A stretch of 32,222 nucleotides of DNA, taken from the NCBI GenBank assembly GCA_016839265.1, contig JAEOUO010000004.1:1-32222 (forward strand), in the 5' to 3' direction. The translations under genes and the position numbers were made by a program. Within the stretch, counting starts at the first letter, position 1. Every line of letters starts with the position of its first letter. Shown one piece after another: positions 1-7,872 of this stretch. The notes beneath the pieces were generated by a model. That model was not told the origin of the DNA and did no database searches. It worked only from the letters and a program-made list of their open reading frames with translations. Source of the DNA: Candidatus Odinarchaeota archaeon. Its GTDB lineage: Archaea > Asgardarchaeota > Odinarchaeia > Odinarchaeales > Odinarchaeaceae.

Positions 1-75
1 GAAGTCTACCAGTGCCCGGTAGAGCTTATAGCTCACGGTGTTCCTCACCGTGTTTTAGGGAGGCATGAAGATTGA
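1..75 (+). CDS. C-terminal end of a metal ABC transporter ATP-binding subunit (partial)
   Basis: An open frame enters from the left edge and ends at TGA 73-75; the last residues read CPVELIAHGVPHRVLGRHED. The stop overlaps the TTG start of the next gene by 4 nt (TTGA), the coupling usual between the ATPase and permease genes of ZnuCB/MntAB-type importers. Only 24 residues are visible and no catalytic motif is in the window, so the assignment rests on the neighbouring permease. Confidence 0.6.
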   Translation, partial: EVYQCPVELIAHGVPHRVLGRHED

Positions 76-893
76 TCCTTGAAATTTTCACTTACAGTTT
101 TATGCGAAACGCTTTAATCGCCGCTGTTATGGTCAGCGTGACTTGCGGTGTTGTAGGTACGCTTGTAGTTTTAAAAAAACTTGTTTTCATGAGCGGAGGT
201 ATATCTCACTCCGCTTTCGGTGGAATAGGGTTAGGCTACTTGCTTGGTTTAAACCCGGTGCTGGTCGCGATTCCCTTCAGCTTAGCCGCTTCTATTAGCG
301 TAGGTGTGATAGGGAGAAGAACAAGGGTAAGCGAGGATGTCTCTATTGGTATACTGTGGGCTGTCGGTATGGCTGCCGGTATAATATTTGTGAATTTAGC
401 TCCAGGCTACGCGCCGGATCTTTTCAGCTATCTTTTTGGGAGTATTCTCACTGTTCCTGTTTTCGATTTAATGATCATGTTCATCTTGAACATGGTTATT
501 TTAACGTTATTCCTTCTCTTTCATAAAGAATTTTATGCTATGTCATTCGACGAAGAATTCGCAACCGCCTCCGGGGTTCCTGTGAAACCGCTATATTACA
601 CGCTGCTAGCTATGATAGGTCTCAGTGTAGTGATACTTATCCGCGTGGTAGGGATTATTCTCGTAATCGCTCTTTTAACAATTCCCACTGTGATTAGCAT
701 GAAATTCACTAATGGAATGAAAAAATTAAGTTTCACATCCTCTATTATAGGTTTAATATGCACGGTTACAGGGCTATTTCTCTCATATATTTTTAATCTA
801 ACGTCCGGCGCTACTATCGTCATGGTTTTAGCAACTGCTTTTCTAATCTCCACGTTAATTAAACGTTTAAAAATTTTTAAAAAAAAGAGTTGA
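72..893 (+). CDS. Metal ABC transporter permease (ZnuB/MntB, ABC-3 family)
   Basis: This 273-residue, highly hydrophobic protein has about eight predicted membrane segments and would form the membrane channel of a zinc, manganese or iron importer in the cytoplasmic membrane. The segment near residues 41-55 (SGGISHSAFGGIGLGY) is a hallmark of the ABC-3 permease family, and the total length is normal for it. The start is TTG at 72, overlapping the upstream stop by 4 nt, so it is translationally coupled to the ATPase. The C-terminus is lysine-rich (RLKIFKKKS), as for a cytoplasmic tail. The substrate-binding protein is not in the window; it probably lies to the left. Which metal is carried cannot be read from this subunit. 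Confidence 0.85.
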   Translation: MILEIFTYSFMRNALIAAVMVSVTCGVVGTLVVLKKLVFMSGGISHSAFGGIGLGYLLGLNPVLVAIPFSLAASISVGVIGRRTRVSEDVSIGILWAVGMAAGIIFVNLAPGYAPDLFSYLFGSILTVPVFDLMIMFILNMVILTLFLLFHKEFYAMSFDEEFATASGVPVKPLYYTLLAMIGLSVVILIRVVGIILVIALLTIPTVISMKFTNGMKKLSFTSSIIGLICTVTGLFLSYIFNLTSGATIVMVLATAFLISTLIKRLKIFKKKS

Positions 894-903
894 AATTAAT
901 AAA

Positions 904-966
904 GCTTATAAAACCTTTCTTCTATTTAATTCTGCTAATTAACACTTATTTTCACTATTTGAGGGT
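904..966 (+). promoter_or_regulatory. Putative TATA box and ribosome binding site of the permease-RAM-USP operon
   Basis: A TATA-like element (GCTTATAAAA, 904-913) lies about 60 nt before the TTG start at 973, and a GAGGGT ribosome binding site (961-966) sits 6 nt before it. This spacing favours TTG 973 as the true start. Confidence 0.4.
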
Positions 967-972
967 TCACTC

Positions 973-2889
973 TTGTCTAATGAGGAGGCTTCTCTTAAAA
1001 GAGAGATCGGCTGGTACGGTTCCTTCGCTATGGGCTACGCGGATGTCGGCGCTGACATCTACGTGGCTTTAGGTCTTGTAGCGTTCTACGCTGCAGGAGG
1101 ATCCCCCCTCGCCTTCGCAATAGCCGCCACCACCTACGTGTGCACTGGTTTAGCTTACGCTGAGCTAGCTACAGCTTACCCTTATGCTGGTGGAGCTCAC
1201 GTTTACGCTATGAAAGCGTCAAACGATCTGTTAGGATTCATAGCAGGATGGGCTGTGATGCTAGATTATACTGTGAATATAGCGCTTTTCTCTTTAGCGA
1301 CATCCGGCTACCTGACTTTCTTCTTCCCTTATCTGAGAACTCTTTCACTGGATCTTAGCATGATAGGGTTACCGTTCTCTATACCCTATCTAGGATTAAT
1401 ATCTTTCAGTATTGTAATCGGCCTTATAATAATCAACGTTATAGGAATTAAGGAATCATCCGCGCTTAACGTGATCCTAGTAACATTGAATATTCTAGTT
1501 TTATCTATGATTGTTTTAATGGGGTTAATATTCGCCTTTAATATAGGTAACTTATTGAATCAAATATTCGTTTTAGGTCACCCTGTTCCATTACCGAATG
1601 TATCATATATTTTCAGCTCAGATTATCAGTTTCAAAACTTTCTTTACGGTATAACGATCGCGATGTCCTCTTTCATCGGGATAGAATCGATAGCTCAAGC
1701 CGCTGAAGAAACGAAGAAACCTTATAAATGGATTCCCCGAGCTAACAAGCTTTCCATACTCGCTGTTATTGTGTTCGCTCTGGGGCTTTCAACGATTGGA
1801 ATGGGGATTATTCCATGGAATGTTTTAGGATACTCTAAAGCTGATCCTATGGCTACACTCGCCTCCGCTATCCCTGTTATCGGCCAATTCATGGCGCCTA
1901 TAGTCGCGGTCACAGGCTTCGCGATATGCCTTGTGTCAACTAATACCGGTGTTATAGGAGTGTCTAGAGTAGTCTACTCTATGAGCCGCTTCAGCCTGTT
2001 ACCTAAATGGTTTTACACCACTCATAAAAATTTTAAAACACCTTACAGAACTATTATCGTTTTCAGTTTAATCGGTGGTTTTCTAACTATGACTGGTACA
2101 CTTGAGTTAATCGCCGACTTATATAATTTCGGCGCGCTTCTATCCTATTTAATAGTAAATATTTCTCTTATAATGCTTAGAAACCAGGATCCAAGCGCGT
2201 ACAGGTCTTGGAAGATTCCAGGAGAGTTGAAAATTAATTGGCATGGTAGAAAAATTATTATTCCAGCTGTAAGCCTTTTCGGCGCTTTTATGTGTACGAT
2301 TATCTGGAGTCTCATCATTTTATATCATCCAGAGGGTCGCCTTCTAGGCTCCATCTGGATTCTCATCGGTGTGATAGGTTACACTGTTTACCGTATTAAA
2401 ATAAAAAAGCCTATTCTATCTAAGGAGACAGGTAAAACAATTAAACCAAGCGGTTATAACATGAACGCGGTGATTCTTCTTCGAACACCTGAAGAAGAGG
2501 ATAAAATCGTGAATATGATTAGAACAGGCTTAGATAAACGATTTTCATTAACGCTTTTAACAATCCTTGACCCTGAAAACTATGGTTTACCTCCTGATAA
2601 AGTTGAATCTATTACTGAAATGAAAAAATTAGAGGACGAAGTGTTCTCTGAACTTTCATCTATCGCAGCTCAACTTCAAAAACTAGGTTACCAGGTGAAT
2701 GTTAAAATTAGAATAGGCTCGTTAAACTCTATTATTATCAGTGAACTTGAATCCGAAGATAACGATATACTGGTTTTCGTTAAAAGAAAACTATTTAAAA
2801 AAGACTTTAAAAAAGACTTTGATGACTCGACTATTTTATATGTGACGAGTAAATATCCTGGTAAAGTAATGGTTTTAAGGAGAGATTGA
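973..2889 (+). CDS. APC-family amino-acid permease with C-terminal USP-like domain
   Basis: This 638-residue protein has two parts. Residues 1 to about 485 form an APC-superfamily (amino acid/polyamine/organocation) permease with roughly twelve membrane segments; the N-terminal region (GWYGSFAMGYADVGADIYVAL, with Gly-rich turns) matches the first two helices of that family. Residues about 497-638 are soluble, alternate beta and alpha, and end in a hydrophobic strand (GKVMVLRR), resembling a universal stress protein (USP) domain facing the cytoplasm. The TTG start is supported by GAGGGT 6 nt upstream. The next two genes follow 1 and 5 nt after their predecessors and encode a RAM ligand-binding protein and a separate USP protein, so the operon probably couples uptake to ligand or nucleotide sensing. 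The substrate is unknown. Confidence 0.8.
   Translation: MSNEEASLKREIGWYGSFAMGYADVGADIYVALGLVAFYAAGGSPLAFAIAATTYVCTGLAYAELATAYPYAGGAHVYAMKASNDLLGFIAGWAVMLDYTVNIALFSLATSGYLTFFFPYLRTLSLDLSMIGLPFSIPYLGLISFSIVIGLIIINVIGIKESSALNVILVTLNILVLSMIVLMGLIFAFNIGNLLNQIFVLGHPVPLPNVSYIFSSDYQFQNFLYGITIAMSSFIGIESIAQAAEETKKPYKWIPRANKLSILAVIVFALGLSTIGMGIIPWNVLGYSKADPMATLASAIPVIGQFMAPIVAVTGFAICLVSTNTGVIGVSRVVYSMSRFSLLPKWFYTTHKNFKTPYRTIIVFSLIGGFLTMTGTLELIADLYNFGALLSYLIVNISLIMLRNQDPSAYRSWKIPGELKINWHGRKIIIPAVSLFGAFMCTIIWSLIILYHPEGRLLGSIWILIGVIGYTVYRIKIKKPILSKETGKTIKPSGYNMNAVILLRTPEEEDKIVNMIRTGLDKRFSLTLLTILDPENYGLPPDKVESITEMKKLEDEVFSELSSIAAQLQKLGYQVNVKIRIGSLNSIIISELESEDNDILVFVKRKLFKKDFKKDFDDSTILYVTSKYPGKVMVLRRD
2794..2817 (+). 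repeat. 12-bp perfect tandem duplication inside the permease gene
   Basis: TTTAAAAAAGAC occurs twice in direct succession (2794-2805, 2806-2817), giving a repeated Phe-Lys-Lys-Asp in the USP-like domain. The reading frame is preserved. It is probably a recent slippage product with little functional meaning. Confidence 0.6.
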
Positions 2890-2890
2890 A

Positions 2891-3157
2891 ATGTCTATTG
2901 AAGTTATTATAAACGTATATGTTGTATCTGAGAAAATGGACTATGTGGTTGATAAACTTAAACCTCTACCTGAAGTAGTCGATTTATACGAGGTTACAGG
3001 GGAATCAGATATAATTCTGATGGTTAAAACCGAGGATATAAGTGAGTTCCGCGATTTTCTGAAAAATAAATTGATGAAAATCGACGGGGTTAGAAGCACC
3101 GTAACCTCCGTAGTGCTACATAGACATAAACGTGAAGGTGTTATTATAGAGGTATGA
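2891..3157 (+). CDS. Stand-alone RAM (Lrp/AsnC ligand-binding) domain protein
   Basis: At 88 residues this is only the ligand-binding and oligomerisation domain of the Lrp/AsnC regulators; the helix-turn-helix that normally precedes it is absent. The pattern VVDLYEVTGESDIILMVKTEDISEF, with its Gly-x-x-Asp turn, is typical of the RAM fold, which binds amino acids at dimer interfaces. It starts one nucleotide after the permease stop, with AGGAGA at the end of the permease gene as ribosome binding site. Being sandwiched between a permease and a USP gene, it may sense the transported amino acid and act by protein-protein contact rather than by binding DNA; that role is inferred. Confidence 0.8.
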   Translation: MSIEVIINVYVVSEKMDYVVDKLKPLPEVVDLYEVTGESDIILMVKTEDISEFRDFLKNKLMKIDGVRSTVTSVVLHRHKREGVIIEV

Positions 3158-3162
3158 GTTAA

Positions 3163-3618
3163 ATGAGCCGGGTTAAAAAGACTAAGGTTCTTCTACCTAT
3201 CACTCTGAAAGTTAACAGAGAACTATTACTGAAAGGGTTTGAAATATTAAAAGGTTTAAAAAACCCTGATTTAACAGTTTTCCATGTATTAGAGCTTCCT
3301 GTAACTGCTTCTCTAGATATTTCAGAGCATGATAAAAAAATTAAAGAATTAAAACAGCAGTTAATCCCTACTATTAAATGGATTGAAGAGCAGACATTTA
3401 AAATAAATAGTAAAATTGTTGTAGCCCGTCACATCTCGGAAGCAATAGTGGAGGAAGCTAACAGCGGGGACTATGATCTTGTAATTTTATCGAAAAGAGC
3501 ACCTCCTAAAGGTTTAAAAAGAATATTTCATAGAAGCCACTCAGATTATGTTACCGGTAAAATCAACTGTCCAGCGCTTATTCTCGTAGATAAGAAACCA
3601 AAATCTTCAAGACTTTGA
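3163..3618 (+). CDS. Universal stress protein (USP) family protein
   Basis: This 151-residue alpha/beta protein fits the USP fold: an N-terminal beta strand (KVLLPITL), a middle segment ending GDYDLVILSKRA, and a C-terminal strand CPALILVDKK after a glycine/serine-containing stretch (RSHSDYVTGKINC) where ATP-binding USPs carry the phosphate loop. The classical G-x2-G-x9-G-(S/T) motif is imperfect, so nucleotide binding is uncertain. It begins 5 nt after the RAM gene and is the third gene of the permease operon. Its 3' end overlaps the convergent DUF711 gene by 12 nt. Confidence 0.7.
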   Translation: MSRVKKTKVLLPITLKVNRELLLKGFEILKGLKNPDLTVFHVLELPVTASLDISEHDKKIKELKQQLIPTIKWIEEQTFKINSKIVVARHISEAIVEEANSGDYDLVILSKRAPPKGLKRIFHRSHSDYVTGKINCPALILVDKKPKSSRL

Positions 3619-5004
3619 TAAACTTATGAAAGGCGCAGGTATACGTCCACCGCGTTGAATCAGTTTCGAAGATTTAAATCTGCTAACCGTCATTACAGGC
3701 GCAGCTCCGAGTAAACCCCCGTAGTCCACCCAATCCCCGGGTTTCTTACCGTAGACAGGTATAAGACGGGCGCCGACTGTTTTGCGGTTAATCACTCCAA
3801 GCGCGATTATATCACCTATTAGCGCAGCAATCGTCTCCGGGCTGGTATCCCATGGGAGGGGGATCATATCAAGACCTGTAGAGCATACACCGCTCATAGC
3901 TTTTAAATGATCTATTGTTAAAGCGCCTTCACTAACCGCTTTAGCGATAATATCATCTTCTAACACTGGTATGAAAACTCCGCTCTGTCCTCCTACATAT
4001 TTTGAAGCCATGCTTCCCCCTTTCTTCAACGCATCTGTGATAATGGCGATAGCTAAAACACTTCCAGGCGCTCCGAACCTTTCCAATCCTATACTCTCCA
4101 CTATGCCTCCTACACTGTTACCACCTTCAGGTGAAGGGGCTAGTGAAAGATCCACACCACCGAAGTCCACTTTCATCTCTTCTGCTATCCTTCTTCCGAT
4201 AAGCTCCCCAGCTCTGGTTACTTTAAAACTAGTTGACTTAATCGCTTCAACAACATCCCCAAGCGAAGCTTTATCCTCTAAATTATTTAAAACCGCGTGA
4301 ACAACACCAGGTCCGCTTATACCAACAGTTAACGAGACATCACTGTCCCCTATACTGTGAAACGCGCCTGGTAGAAACGGTGTTCCCTCAGCCGCGTTAG
4401 CCATCACCATAAGCTTCGCGCAGCCTACACTGTTTTCATTTTTCGTATTATAAGCGATATCTTTAATCACATACCCTATTCGCTTAACCATATCCATGTT
4501 TATACCGCTCTCGGTAGAAGCAACGTTTATAAACGAGAAAACTCTCTTCGTGGTGGATAACACTGTAGGTAAGCTTTCTATAAGTTTTTCATCCGCTTCA
4601 GATGCACCTCGGTGTACAAAACACGAGTAACCGCCGATGTAGTCCACCCCTGCGTCAACTACAGCTTTCTCAAGGGTTTCCGCGATTTTTAAACAGATTT
4701 TACTTTTATCAGAGTCGCTTTGATTCCTTAAAAGGCTTCCAAGAATTATTGAGATAGGTGTAACCGCGATACGCTTATTAACTATTGGAACCCCGTAAGA
4801 TCTCTGAACCTCTTTGCAGCTTTCATCAAATTGTTTAGAATAAGACATTATCTTATAATATATTTTATCACATGTCTCTTCAACGCTTCCCCCGATACAG
4901 TCTAGGAGGCTGATACCTAAAGTAGCTGCTCTAATATTCAGCTTCTGTAATGTAATCATTCTAATAGTTTCAATTATCTCCTCTGTATCTAGTAGCGCAG
5001 GCAT
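3607..5004 (-). CDS. DUF711 / PFL-family protein (UPF0210)
   Basis: This 465-residue cytosolic protein matches the conserved UPF0210/DUF711 family, annotated 'PFL family protein' because of distant similarity to pyruvate formate-lyase. Recognisable family stretches are GGSVEETCDKIYYKI near residue 38, a Ser/Gly-rich centre (VGISGPGVVHAVL) and GGVDLSLAPSPEGGNSV. No glycyl-radical loop typical of a true PFL (RVSGY) is seen, so that activity should not be assumed. It lies 14 nt downstream of an ACT-domain gene; the same pair is widely conserved in bacteria and archaea, implying a shared function that is still unknown. Length is usual for the family. Confidence 0.8.
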   Translation of the reverse strand: MPALLDTEEIIETIRMITLQKLNIRAATLGISLLDCIGGSVEETCDKIYYKIMSYSKQFDESCKEVQRSYGVPIVNKRIAVTPISIILGSLLRNQSDSDKSKICLKIAETLEKAVVDAGVDYIGGYSCFVHRGASEADEKLIESLPTVLSTTKRVFSFINVASTESGINMDMVKRIGYVIKDIAYNTKNENSVGCAKLMVMANAAEGTPFLPGAFHSIGDSDVSLTVGISGPGVVHAVLNNLEDKASLGDVVEAIKSTSFKVTRAGELIGRRIAEEMKVDFGGVDLSLAPSPEGGNSVGGIVESIGLERFGAPGSVLAIAIITDALKKGGSMASKYVGGQSGVFIPVLEDDIIAKAVSEGALTIDHLKAMSGVCSTGLDMIPLPWDTSPETIAALIGDIIALGVINRKTVGARLIPVYGKKPGDWVDYGGLLGAAPVMTVSRFKSSKLIQRGGRIPAPFISLSKS

Positions 5005-5018
5005 TTATTCTAAGCCCC

Positions 5019-5306
5019 CTAAACTCTATGAAGGAATTTAAAAATCTCCTCTTTAAGCGCGATTAATGTGACTCCTGTTTCCTCCTCCTTCTTTTTAAGA
5101 ATATTTTTAAGCTCATCATAGCTGATCTTCGCTTCACTCATATCAGCGATCATAATCATAGTGAATACAGGTGTCCCTGATTGAAGAATAGTTGAACGCA
5201 TATCCTCTATGTTAATATTATTCTCAGCTAGTATATTCGCCACCATCGCCACTATCCCAGGTCGGTCAACTCCGACAACAGTTATCACAATTTTCTTCTC
5301 ATCCAT
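5019..5306 (-). CDS. Single ACT-domain protein (UPF0237, GcvR-like)
   Basis: This 95-residue protein consists of one ACT domain: the first strand and helix read KIVITVVGVDRPGIVAMVANIL, followed by NNINIEDMRSTI, the usual ligand-binding turn region. ACT domains bind small molecules, often amino acids. I chose ATG 5306 rather than the upstream GTG at 5315 because GGTG (5317-5314) then sits 6 nt before the start and homologues begin shortly before the first strand. It is the first gene of a two-gene unit with DUF711 and diverges from RuBisCO, with which it shares an AT-rich promoter region containing an 18-bp palindrome. Confidence 0.8.
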   Translation of the reverse strand: MDEKKIVITVVGVDRPGIVAMVANILAENNINIEDMRSTILQSGTPVFTMIMIADMSEAKISYDELKNILKKKEEETGVTLIALKEEIFKFLHRV

Positions 5307-5327
5307 TAACCTCACCGGTAAACCAGT

Positions 5328-5345
5328 CAGTTAACTCATTAACTG
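5328..5345. promoter_or_regulatory. Palindromic operator candidate in the ACT/RuBisCO divergent promoter
   Basis: CAGTTAA-CTCA-TTAACTG is a perfect 7-bp inverted repeat with a 4-bp spacer. It abuts the TATA box used for RuBisCO and would fall near the transcription start of the ACT gene on the other strand. A regulator bound here could control both directions. The regulator is unknown. Confidence 0.4.
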
Positions 5346-5398
5346 TTTAAATATATAAAAATATTTTAATAATCGATTAATCTATAGTTTCAAGGTGG
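5346..5398 (+). promoter_or_regulatory. RuBisCO promoter (TATA box) and ribosome binding site
   Basis: TTTAAATATATAAA (5346-5359) is a good archaeal TATA box. Transcription would start near 5380. GGTGG at 5394-5398 lies 4 nt before ATG 5403 and serves as ribosome binding site. The TATA box is nearly symmetrical and could also serve the divergent ACT gene. Confidence 0.55.
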
Positions 5399-5402
5399 TT
5401 TA

Positions 5403-6644
5403 ATGTCTTATATTAATCTAAACCTTCAAGTGGATCCTGAAAGATACGTTATAGCTGATTACACTCTTGAAAGCGATCTACCTTTAGAGATTGCAGCTGA
5501 GAAACTTGCAGCTGAGGAAAGCACTGGAACATGGACGGAGATCTCTACAACTAATACTAGAATAGTTGAGGAGCTTGGAGCTAAAGTCTTCTATATTGAT
5601 AAATCGAAAAATTTTGTTAGAGTAGCCTACCCGCTTGACGACTTCAGCTGGGATATAGGTGGAATTCCTCAATTTTTAAGCGTAGTAGCTGGTAACTTTT
5701 TCGGTTTAGAGCAGTTGAAAAACGCTAGACTACTCGATGTACACTTGCCGAATCAGGTTATAAAATTATTTAAGGGGCCGAAATTCGGTTTACACGGTGT
5801 TAAAAAACTCATGAACTGTGAGCATATGCCTTCTATAGGGGGTACAGTTAAACCGAAAATAGGGTTACCAGCTAGAAAATACGGTGAACTAGTGTATCTT
5901 TTCGGTTTAGGTGGTTTAACAGCAGGGAAAGATGATGAAACCCTTGTAAACCAGAAATTCTGCCCGCTTATAGACCGAGTTATAGCAGTCAGAGAAGCGA
6001 TAGATAAAGTTAAAGATGAAACAGGTCAAAGCATGCTTTACTCTGTAAACGTGACTACGAGAACAGATCAAATACTAGAAGTAGCTGATAAAGCTATCAG
6101 TCATGGGGCTAACCAGCTTTTAGTCGACTTGATAGTAGCAGGGTTCAGCGCGGTTCAAACATTAGCTGAAGACCCTAGTATAAATGTTCCCATCCACTGT
6201 CATAGAGCTATGCACGCTGCTTTCACGCGAAATCCTAAACACGGAATATCCATGAAAGTGGTTGGTAAAATATGCCGCCTAGTAGGCGGGGATATCTTAC
6301 ATGTGGGAACATGGGGTGTAGGTAAAATGCACGGTGAAGCTGATGAAACCCAGCTATACGCGGATGCAATAACACAGCTTATGGGCCACTTGAAACCTAT
6401 GCTGCCTATGGCTAGCGGTGGATTACACCCCGGCTCAGTTGAGCTTCTCGTTAAGAGAGCTGGAATAAATATTCAAATACAAGCAGGCGGCGGGATTGCA
6501 GGTCACCCTGATGGTGTACTAGCCGGAGCTAAAGCTTTACGTCAAGCTGTAGACGCAGTGGTGCAAGGGATCCAGGTTGAAGAATACGCGAAAACACATA
6601 GTGAGCTTAAAAAAGCTATAGAACACTGGGGTGTAGTTCGCTAA
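5403..6644 (+). CDS. rbcL: Form III ribulose-1,5-bisphosphate carboxylase (archaeal RuBisCO large subunit)
   Basis: This 413-residue protein carboxylates ribulose-1,5-bisphosphate to two 3-phosphoglycerates in the cytosol. The catalytic set looks complete: EES at 39-41 and Asn98 (GNFFGL) from the N-terminal domain, Lys150/Lys152 in TVKPKIGL, the carbamylated lysine Lys176 with Asp178 and Glu179 in GKDDE, His267 in HRAMH, loop-6 Lys308 in GVGKMHGE, Ser338 in ASGGLHPG, and the phosphate-binding GGG at 362-364. Length and the AAEESTGTW and MASGGLHPG signatures point to form III rather than a form IV RuBisCO-like protein. No small subunit is present, as expected. The isomerase and AMP phosphorylase genes lie 1.2 kb downstream, so it most likely works in AMP salvage rather than in a Calvin cycle; no phosphoribulokinase is seen. 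Confidence 0.95.
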   Translation: MSYINLNLQVDPERYVIADYTLESDLPLEIAAEKLAAEESTGTWTEISTTNTRIVEELGAKVFYIDKSKNFVRVAYPLDDFSWDIGGIPQFLSVVAGNFFGLEQLKNARLLDVHLPNQVIKLFKGPKFGLHGVKKLMNCEHMPSIGGTVKPKIGLPARKYGELVYLFGLGGLTAGKDDETLVNQKFCPLIDRVIAVREAIDKVKDETGQSMLYSVNVTTRTDQILEVADKAISHGANQLLVDLIVAGFSAVQTLAEDPSINVPIHCHRAMHAAFTRNPKHGISMKVVGKICRLVGGDILHVGTWGVGKMHGEADETQLYADAITQLMGHLKPMLPMASGGLHPGSVELLVKRAGINIQIQAGGGIAGHPDGVLAGAKALRQAVDAVVQGIQVEEYAKTHSELKKAIEHWGVVR

Positions 6645-6674
6645 ACATTTTATTTTAAAATTTATAATCGGTAG

Positions 6675-7652
6675 CTAAATTATTTCGTAGTCTTCTATAA
6701 TCTGGTTTTCAAAACTTTTTCTAAAACCGGTTTTACTATAGAAAACATCTTTATTCATTACTATAAGAGGGTGATCGAACATGTCACCGCAGAAATCTAA
6801 GTCATCAACCGGAGGTTTCACTAAAATTATCTTTCTATTAAATATTAACTGTTCAATTTTCTCAACCATATAGTTTTCCATTTCTTCGAATCCGCGCAGT
6901 AACATGTTTAAAGGTGTATCTAGAAATAAAGGTCTTAATTTCACAACTGTTCTAGACGCTTTCCGCCTTCTAAGATCATTTTTTTCAACCAATATCTTAA
7001 TATCTCCTTTACTATCCACAGGAGGTGCTATGAACGCCATCTCCCCGCTTCCACTATTAAAGTCTTCGCGTAAAACAAGCTTATCATACTCTCCTAAAAT
7101 ATTATCTAATTCTTTAAGCGATTTCAGAAAATCCTCTCTACTGCAAGTTTTCCTGTGAACCGAAAAAAACTCACCGCCGGTTTTAATAAGAGCTTGAACA
7201 TCTCCGTTTAACACCATATAACTCGCTTCGTTTAGATTTAAGGAGTTAACCTTATTTACAGTGAAGCCTGCGTTTAAAATACTTTCTAAATTTATTTCTC
7301 TATTAAACTTTAAAACCCAACTATCCCGTTTAAAATATGATTCCCTTAGAATATTTAACGGAGCGTAAACTTTACACTTCTCTTTTAAACCGATCTCTCT
7401 TAAAGCGAATACTCTATGAGTTCCATCCGCTATAACATAATCCGCTCCTAGCTCTGTGACAAGTATCGGATGAAGGAACCCTTCTGAACTGAAACTTTCA
7501 ATCAACCTGTCTATAACAGTTTTATCTGAAACAGTCTTTTCATGTTCAACAATATGGTTAATCTCCGATAAACCGAATTCAACTATAAAATCACCGTTTA
7601 AATTCGAGAATTTAACTTTCCAAGAGTGTTCACCGAAATTAAATGTTATCAT
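6675..7652 (-). CDS. ParB/sulfiredoxin-fold protein, possible SerK-like free serine kinase
   Basis: The N-terminal ~100 residues have the ParB/sulfiredoxin fold pattern: a glutamate at 36, GFLHPILV at 58-65, and VIADGTHRVFALREIGL with DGTHR at 76-80. DGxHR-type motifs followed by an A-L-K/R-x-L-G helix occur in archaeal ADP-dependent serine kinase (SerK), which makes O-phosphoserine and AMP. The remaining ~220 residues I do not recognise, and 325 residues is longer than the SerK proteins I recall (about 240). The start ATG is supported by AGGTGAGG just upstream. The gene sits on the opposite strand between RuBisCO and the isomerase. It could equally be another ParB-fold nucleotide-binding enzyme; the kinase call is a guess guided by motif and context. 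Confidence 0.45.
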   Translation of the reverse strand: MITFNFGEHSWKVKFSNLNGDFIVEFGLSEINHIVEHEKTVSDKTVIDRLIESFSSEGFLHPILVTELGADYVIADGTHRVFALREIGLKEKCKVYAPLNILRESYFKRDSWVLKFNREINLESILNAGFTVNKVNSLNLNEASYMVLNGDVQALIKTGGEFFSVHRKTCSREDFLKSLKELDNILGEYDKLVLREDFNSGSGEMAFIAPPVDSKGDIKILVEKNDLRRRKASRTVVKLRPLFLDTPLNMLLRGFEEMENYMVEKIEQLIFNRKIILVKPPVDDLDFCGDMFDHPLIVMNKDVFYSKTGFRKSFENQIIEDYEII

Positions 7653-7830
7653 AACCTCACCTAGAATATCTTCTATAAATCTTAAATTTTACATATAAAA
7701 CATTAATTGTCTACTAGATTCAGCCTATTTCATAGAGGATTACAACTTAAACATAGTTAAATTTTATTCTTTAAAAATAAGAATTTTAAGAGATATAGTA
7801 AATTTCTGATTTAATAAATTGTTTAATATG

Positions 7831-7840
7831 TTTTTATATA
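7831..7840 (+). promoter_or_regulatory. TATA box of the isomerase gene, deciding its start codon
   Basis: TTTTTATATA at 7831-7840 predicts a transcript start near 7860, so an ATG at 7819 (upstream of the TATA box) cannot be used from this promoter. It supports ATG 7873, preceded by GTGAT at 7865-7869. Confidence 0.5.
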
Positions 7841-7872
7841 ACGCCTGTTTAATATTTTTCACAGTGATATTT

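Noticed and set aside
3971..4300. 109-codon plus-strand frame
   Set aside because: Antisense shadow of the DUF711 gene, with low-complexity Pro/Ser/Leu composition and no ribosome binding site.
7819..7872. N-terminal extension of the isomerase from ATG 7819
   Set aside because: It contains the likely TATA box and a hydrophobic stretch foreign to this cytosolic family; ATG 7873 has a suitable upstream GTGAT.
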